Of a stretch of 64,000 nucleotides of DNA, positions 58,250 through 64,000 are shown piece after piece. The position numbers were made by a program, and so were the translations under genes. This DNA is from Cryptomeria japonica (lineage: Eukaryota > Streptophyta > Pinopsida > Cupressales > Cupressaceae). The notes beneath the pieces were generated by a model. It was given only the letters and a program-made list of their open reading frames with translations. It did no database searches and was not told the origin of the DNA. The first letter of the stretch is position 1. Each line of letters opens with the position of its first letter. The stretch is taken from the NCBI RefSeq assembly GCF_030272615.1, contig NC_081414.1, forward strand, positions 662,480,438-662,544,437, written 5' to 3'.

Positions 58250-58658
58250 AGGACTCCATCCTTTCATTTTTTATCTCCAAGTTTAGTAATCTTATGCTGT
58301 TTTTTTGAGCCCAGGAAATCATCTTGGCAACCTTATCATGTTCAAATCATATCTCATCCACACTTGATCATCTCATCCTTATCATCTTCCAAATCCATTC
58401 CATTTGTGCACAACATTGGAGAGCCATCCACATCAAGCAAGCAAGCAAGAGAAACACATCAAGTGGAGCATCATCAAGGGGCGCCTTCACTTCATCAAGC
58501 TCAATCCGAGGGAGAGGTATAAGGTTTTGTGAGGTCTATGCATCTTATTCATGTTTTCATGTATTTTGGAGTTATATCTTTGATTTCATATGATTATATG
58601 TTTGACTTGCATGCTTATTAACTAATCCACCTCACAGGTCTTTTTCCCCTCCTCATTT

Positions 58659-58678
58659 TGGCATGCCCGGTGGGACCC
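58659..58678 (+). other. Probable primer-binding site of the plus-strand gypsy element
   Basis: TGGCATGCCCGGTGGGACCC stands where the tRNA-Lys primer-binding site stands in the minus-strand element and shares TGGC, a GCCC core and GTGGG, but the match to tRNA-Lys is imperfect. The primer tRNA is therefore not certain. Confidence 0.5.
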
Positions 58679-61457
58679 ACGTCCCTAAGAACTAATGTTT
58701 TTTTTTTGAGTTTTTGTGAGTTGTGAGATGCAGGTTCCGAAATAGCGCGACTATAGAAAAACAAAAAAATCTTTGGCAGCTCTGTATTTCAGGGCGAGCG
58801 CTCTTCGCATTCTCCCATCTCCTCCTCATTCTTCTTATATCTATCTTCTGTTTCTTTTCTGTTTCTGTTTAATTTTAATAATCTGTCTGATCGCAGGAAT
58901 TAATTAAAAATTCCGTTTCATTTCTGTTTCTGTTTAATTTTAATAATCTGTCTGATCATAGGAATTAATTTAAAAATTCTGTTTCATTTCTATTTCTTTT
59001 ATGTTCCTGTGCGATCCTCATTTTTTTTTGTAAAAATTCAAATTTGAAATCTGCTCTGTTTAATTATAATCTGTCTGATCGCAGGAAAGTGTGAAAGTAG
59101 GAGAGTATGCTCTTGTCTATCTAAACAATCAGAAATCCAGACCTTTGACACTTTTCTATTCTGTTTAGCGAGACTGTTTGCTCTTAAATTTAGGAATTGA
59201 AAATAAAAATAAAAAATAAATTATTCTATTTTTTCGTCATATCTGCTTTATCTTCACTCTATTTTCCTCCAAACTTCACTAGATCCCCCACATTGCCATT
59301 TTGCACATTTCCTTGCTTGGGGGCCTTATCCCAAAATCCACTTTTTGAAGCCCAAAATCCCACATTCCTCTATTTTTAGGGTTTGCCATAACTCCTTCCC
59401 CTTTTATCCAGTCACCTCCAAATTTTTCCATATTGTCCATCTCCAACTTTTGCTTCTTTGTCCCTCTTGAACAAATTTTTCCATTCCTTCATCTCTCCTC
59501 CAAAATCCCCATTTTTTGCTTGCTTATCCCTTGGAAAGTAGCAAAAACCTAATCAAACACCATTTACCCATCAAATTTTCCTCCAAATTCACATTTGTCA
59601 TTAGTAGAAAAGTTTTTATTCATGTTTTTCTACTTATTCCCAAAAATTTAAATTTTTTTTTTTTTTGTCATTTTGTTGTCTTTTGCAGGACGCTTGTTGA
59701 AGACTCCATTTTTCAAACTACTAATCAAGTTGTTTTGCAGGTTGCCTAAGAAATCTGACCAAACATTGTGTATTTATTTTAATTAGGCACCTAGATATTA
59801 ATTAAAATGGAATGAACCATTGTCTTATGTGTCTTTAAGAAAAGCGTAAAGGTAGGAGAGTATGCTCTCATCTAGCTAGACGATCAGAAATCCAGCCCCT
59901 CCAACCTTTTCTTGTTTGATTGCATGTTTACCTCTAGCGGGCCTGCCCTCCCAACTTGTTCTTTGAGAAGGTAAGAGGGGAACAACCCAAGTGAGTACAC
60001 CCGAACCTGGGGTTCCCAACTCACTATAATAAATAGGCCATTGACTACGAAAGGGTCAATGGTTGGGGCTATATGAGAGTTCACTCTCACATTGGGTGCT
60101 TAGTAAGATCCTAGAGATCTCAATCATGCTTGCGTGACTACTAAGTTATTGGTGCTTCATTGGGCTATAGGCCTCAATTGCGCTTGCGCAACTTCGAAGG
60201 GTAGCTCCTAACGAGAAGACTTACTAAACATCTTGTTCATAGTGGCCAAAAACCTTCTAGTCATTGGTGTAGGAGGTTGGACCTCCGAAGCTGCCCATAT
60301 TTTTATGACCCTTAGTAGAGACACAAAGTTCGCCATGAGGAGTTTTCATGGGAATTGATGCTTAGCTGCCCCGAGAAGTGAGTGCCATGGAGGGGAGCCA
60401 GTGGGGTCAAGCATTTAAGTGTTCGCTCTGGGTAAGCGTAGCTGGAAAATCGATTGAGATCCAATGACTATTGTCTTTGCCAGCCTTAAGAATGTTGTAT
60501 ATGAGCATAAGTGTCTTTGAGATAATATGCATTTGATCATTGTATTTGCTTTGTTTGATACATACTTGCCAAGAGAAGACTAAAAACACATCACTATCCC
60601 CAAACACTTTGCAAAAATACTTGTCAAGACACAAACAATTGTCCAAGTCATTACCCACACAAAGTCCATAATTGCGTCAAAACTCCGTCTGTCCAATGTT
60701 TCATAAGCCCAAGAGAGAAGCTAAGAGTTCATCCTCTCCATCAACATTCAAGTTTGTCCTTTGAAACACCAACTATCATCCAAATCAGGGTGGTCGTGTC
60801 CCTTTATATAACTTGCCATTCGAATCTATCCTCCATTGAGTCATGTTCATGCCAAGAATAACCTAGTCATCAAGTTTCTTCTAAGCCATCACTATCATAC
60901 CTCCTCCATCAATCATCCTCAAATTTCCTAAGGACTTAGCATATTAAATCAATCTCCCACCGTTATCAAATCAATTATCAAAATTTAAATCCAATCATCC
61001 TTTAATCCAATTTAACCTCGCGTTAAGGTTACATGCCTTGTGAAATTCCATTTAGACCTCATCATTAATCAATTGCCTCTTGTTCTTGAAGGGGAATCCT
61101 CTTCAAGTACCTTTTGCTTAATCCTTTTGATTCGATCAAGACTCTTAACTCACATCTTTACTTTGCTTAGGGTTATTAGTCAACCCTTGGTATAAGAGAG
61201 GCTTTTTAATCATCAATCCAAGGTCTAAATTCTATACAACTTGGCCATCACCTTACTTGTGGTTGCATCCACCACCTAAAATCCTCATCCAAGGACTAAG
61301 GTGTCAAATCCTAATCAAATCCGGGCTCTAATCCAAGAACCGTACCAATCAACAAAATCCATTGTCATAAAAGATAAAATCCAAAATTCCACAAATATCT
61401 TGCTAAGTCCTTTCATCACAAATTTCCCCCGCCAAACTTTTCTAAGGTTATTCGTGT
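58679..61457 (+). other. Leader of the plus-strand gypsy element
   Basis: About 2.8 kb without a gene. A TTTCTGTTTAATTTTAATAA-type block is repeated at 58861 and 58926 (65 bp apart), with a third, diverged copy near 59053. A block GGAGAGTATGCTCT is present at about 59099 and 59851, both followed by ATCAGAAATCCAG. The region 59840-60250 matches the conserved leader core of the minus-strand element. Two small hairpin-forming stretches lie at 60124-60137 and 60178-60191 (TTGCGCTTGCGCAA). No 21-bp word array is seen here. Confidence 0.6.
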
Positions 61458-64000
61458 ATGGTTACAACTCGATCCCAAAAGAGAAAGATGGCTGAACAAC
61501 AATATGACATGCCAGACATTAGTGCCCTATATGAAGATCCCACATAATATCCTACACAAAGTGGGCAACCTAGCAATCAAGATCAAAGCCAAAATCCTAA
61601 CATGGTTAGTCAAGATGAACTCTCTCCGGAAGTGCAAACTTTCCTAGCGGATTCTTATAACTAAGAGATGATGGAAAAGTTTATTCAACACAATCCTAGT
61701 GCACTTCTGAAAACTCTCCTTGAGAGTGGAGCTCAACTTCCGCCTGAATTTAATAGATCCACTCTCGCCCAACAACCACAAGGAGACCTCACTCCCACAC
61801 AAAGTGTTGCACCTATTATTCAAACTCAATCAATCGTAGCCCCATCAATCATCCAAGCTCAATCAATGCCACCCGCGACACCTCCCACTGTGGTCTCCAT
61901 CCCACCTTCTTCCTCCTTACCATCTATACCACTATCAAATCCGATCTCATTTATTTTCCGACACACTTCTATACCACCTCCTTCCATTCAACCACATATT
62001 TCTATTCCACAAACTTCCCTTCCTGCCAACAATGTCACAAATTTCATCCGGGCCGTACTCAATCCCATCACAATAGTTTGCGGACCGCAACCAACTATCA
62101 CACAAATCCCTGTGACATTGGTCCTCACATCCCACGTTCCCGTCTCCTCATCATATCAATACATTGGTGGTGGTGCACCTTCTTTGGCTCACCCAATTCT
62201 TGGGGAAAATACAATTCATCATTATCAAAGTCCACAACAAGATCTCATCAAGGAAATTCAAGACATGAAAAAAAGGACTAATAAAAGGAAAAATTACTCA
62301 TTCGAAGAGTTTTGCCCTTGTCCTTACGACTCGTCTATATTAGTTGCACCCTATCCCCCGGGATTTGAGATCCCCAAATTCACCAAGTATGAAGGCAAAA
62401 GAGACCCCCGCGACCATGTCCGAGAATTCCACATCTTATGCTAAGAAGTCTCCTATAGTGACCATTATCTTCGCACTCTTTCCCAAGAGTATCATGGGAG
62501 ACGCCCCAGCATGGTTCTCATCTCTATCGCGAGGTTCTATTGTCTCCTTTCCAGACTTGGCAGAAAAATTTATGACCCACTATGCTTACAACATGGTTAA
62601 TGATGTTTCTATGATGGACCTATGCAATACAAAACAAAGACCCAAAGAAACCTTTGCCAATTTCCTACAAAGATGGCGACATCTTATCAAAAAATTCTAG
62701 TGGGACATGCCAGAACAACATCAAATTGAGCTATTTCAAAAAAACTTGGTGCTTGAACTTTCGAAACCCTTAATACCCCAATGTATCAAATCTTTCCAAA
62801 AATTGACCAATAAGGGCCTCGCCCTCGAACGTGTCTTGTTGGAGGAATGAACCTTGAAACATTACCAGAAATCGACACAAAGTTCTTCCTCTTATCATAA
62901 TGACAAGACAAAATTATGGTCTAAGAACAAAAATGTGGTCAATGATGGTGTAACTGATGCAAAGCGGGTCCAAACCGTGGCCGCTCCCCCAAAATCCACC
63001 ACCAATAATCATCAATTCAATAATCAAAACAATCAAAATCAATCCCAAAAACCTCACAACAATGTTTCAATCTAGGGACGACCACCCCGATTGAATAACA
63101 GGACCCCAAGAGACTTCACTCCTCTTGCTGAGCCTATTGAAATGGTGTTTCAAAAACTTGTCCAAGCAGGTGTAGTGGTTTTTCCAATCACTCGCTCGTT
63201 TGACCCCAATCAACCTAAACGAAGATGGTATAATGAAAATGAGTATTGTGAATACCATCATATCAAGGGACATGATACATGAAAGTGTATGAAACTGAAG
63301 ATCTACATACAAGATCTCATTGATAGAGGTGAGATTGAAGTAGCAAATGCAAAACCTGGTAATAACAATGACAAACTCAAAATGTACCGGGAACCCTTCT
63401 CGAAGCATGATAAAGGAAAATGCTCATCATCTAACACAATGGGTTACGACTACGCTAATCACATAACCGACTTTGATTTTTTAGTATGTCGCATTAAACC
63501 TGCAGACACTCATGTCAATGTCATAACCATCCAAGGAGTTAATTCTCCTTCTTCCCAAAGCAGACCAAATCCTGCTAGGATAGTCATTCAAGGCGCCACG
63601 CCTTCCACCTCCCATTTCCAGAGTGACTGCAATGTAACTACATGCCGAGGTAAAATCACCATCCAAGGAGTCCCTCCCCCATCAAACTCCCCGCCCATGT
63701 CTTCCACCCGCTGATATGACCTCCTGGACCAACTTGGGAAGACCCCCGCTCAGATCTCCATTTTGGAACTTCTTAAAACTTCCCCGGTCCATAAAGAAAT
63801 TTTGGAACAAGCCTTTCTCGAATCATGCATTCCTGATAACATCAATGCCACCCAATTCCAAGCTCTCATTGGAAACCTTGCTGCCCAACAACACCTTGTA
63901 TTTACCTCCAAAGATGCACCCGCAGATGAAGACCATAACAAACCTTTGCACATCGAAGCTCTTATCGACAAGCACAAGGTCAAATGTATACTGATAGACG
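61458..64000 (+). pseudogene. Ty3/gypsy gag and start of protease (runs off the window)
   Basis: Starts at ATG 61458 (MVTTRSQKRKMAEQQYDM). A P/S/T-rich N-terminal part (about 61670-62200), then CPYDSSILVAPYPPGFEIP and KYEGKRDPRDHVREF, then the gag capsid domain (GDAPAWFSSLSRGSI, LCNTKQRPKETFANFLQRW), an N/Q-rich linker, the atypical zinc knuckle (EYCEYHHIKGHDT, stop, KCMKLK) near 63240-63300, the YDLLDQLGKTPAQISILELL segment, and finally VKCILID, the protease active site, at the last base. Stops at 61545, 61662, 62442, 62698, 62848, 63074, 63280 and 63712 make it defective, and several are explicable as C-to-T changes of CAA, CAG or CGA. The order and sequence match the minus-strand element at 3117-5495. 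Confidence 0.85.

Larger units (their letters stand above)
57297..58655 (+). mobile_element. 5' LTR of the plus-strand Ty3/gypsy element
   Basis: Begins TGTAGACACTTAAA and ends somewhere before the primer-binding-like segment at 58659. It is AT-rich at first, then T/C-rich. It contains a 94-bp tandem duplication (58042-58229) and a TATA box at 58241. It belongs to the same superfamily as the LTRs at 8564 and 12865 but is well diverged. Confidence 0.65.

Noticed and set aside
57767-58593. Open stretches in the plus-strand gypsy LTR
   Set aside because: T/C-rich LTR sequence with a tandem duplication; translations are Ser/Leu/Pro-rich without a motif.
60180-60420. tRNA or rRNA gene in the gypsy leader
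   Set aside because: The short stems do not make a cloverleaf, and no rRNA blocks are recognisable.

Overview
This is plant nuclear DNA, probably from a large, repeat-rich genome. I suspect a gymnosperm, but that is inference from the style of the retrotransposons and AT-rich intergenic DNA, not from a diagnostic gene. I see no bacterial features. One intact host gene can be supported: a five-KH-domain RNA-binding protein of the plant RCF3/HEN4 group (plus strand, 5' UTR exon near 32.9-33.2 kb, coding 34491-37730 in seven exons, 659 codons). Almost everything else is decayed, partly nested retrotransposon sequence.

Layout. 1-10031 is a minus-strand Ty3/gypsy element: 5' LTR 8564-10031, a primer-binding site matching tRNA-Lys, a leader of about 2.5 kb, then gag, protease, a G-patch segment, and reverse transcriptase running into RNase H, where a different minus-strand LTR (1-212) abuts. 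10032-14330 holds a palindromic word array, an LTR fragment and a plus-strand LTR copy of the same superfamily (12865 to about 14330). 15099-26803 is an intronless minus-strand ORF of about 1,300 codons and unknown function, degenerate and split by a complete Ty1/copia element (17506-25267; LTRs of 1.51 kb; 5-bp target duplication CACCT). 26804-30430 is further degenerate element sequence carrying a striking word array. 30431-33080 is the upstream flank of the KH gene and 37731-47000 is AT-rich intergenic DNA with several tandem duplications and a copia reverse transcriptase fossil. 48.1-48.9 kb is a LINE fossil. 52121-57294 is a copia-like element that has four zinc knuckles and a large unknown ORF where pol should be. 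A plus-strand Ty3/gypsy element begins inside its 3' LTR at 57297 and runs off the window at 64000.

The most unusual signal is non-coding. Short words recur with near-exact spacing while the DNA between them has diverged. Two arrays of the word ATGCGCTAA stand at 21-bp steps (6338-6701 and 8230-8486) in the leader of the minus-strand gypsy element. A ladder of CTTATCCC and GGGATAAG words (27291-28276) has eleven or twelve cases in which the inverted word is followed by the direct word exactly 42 bp later, in a frame of about 73-74 bp. 21, 42, about 31.5 and about 73.5 are all near multiples of 10.5 bp, so the words would lie on one face of the helix. I measured the spacing by hand; any function is inference.
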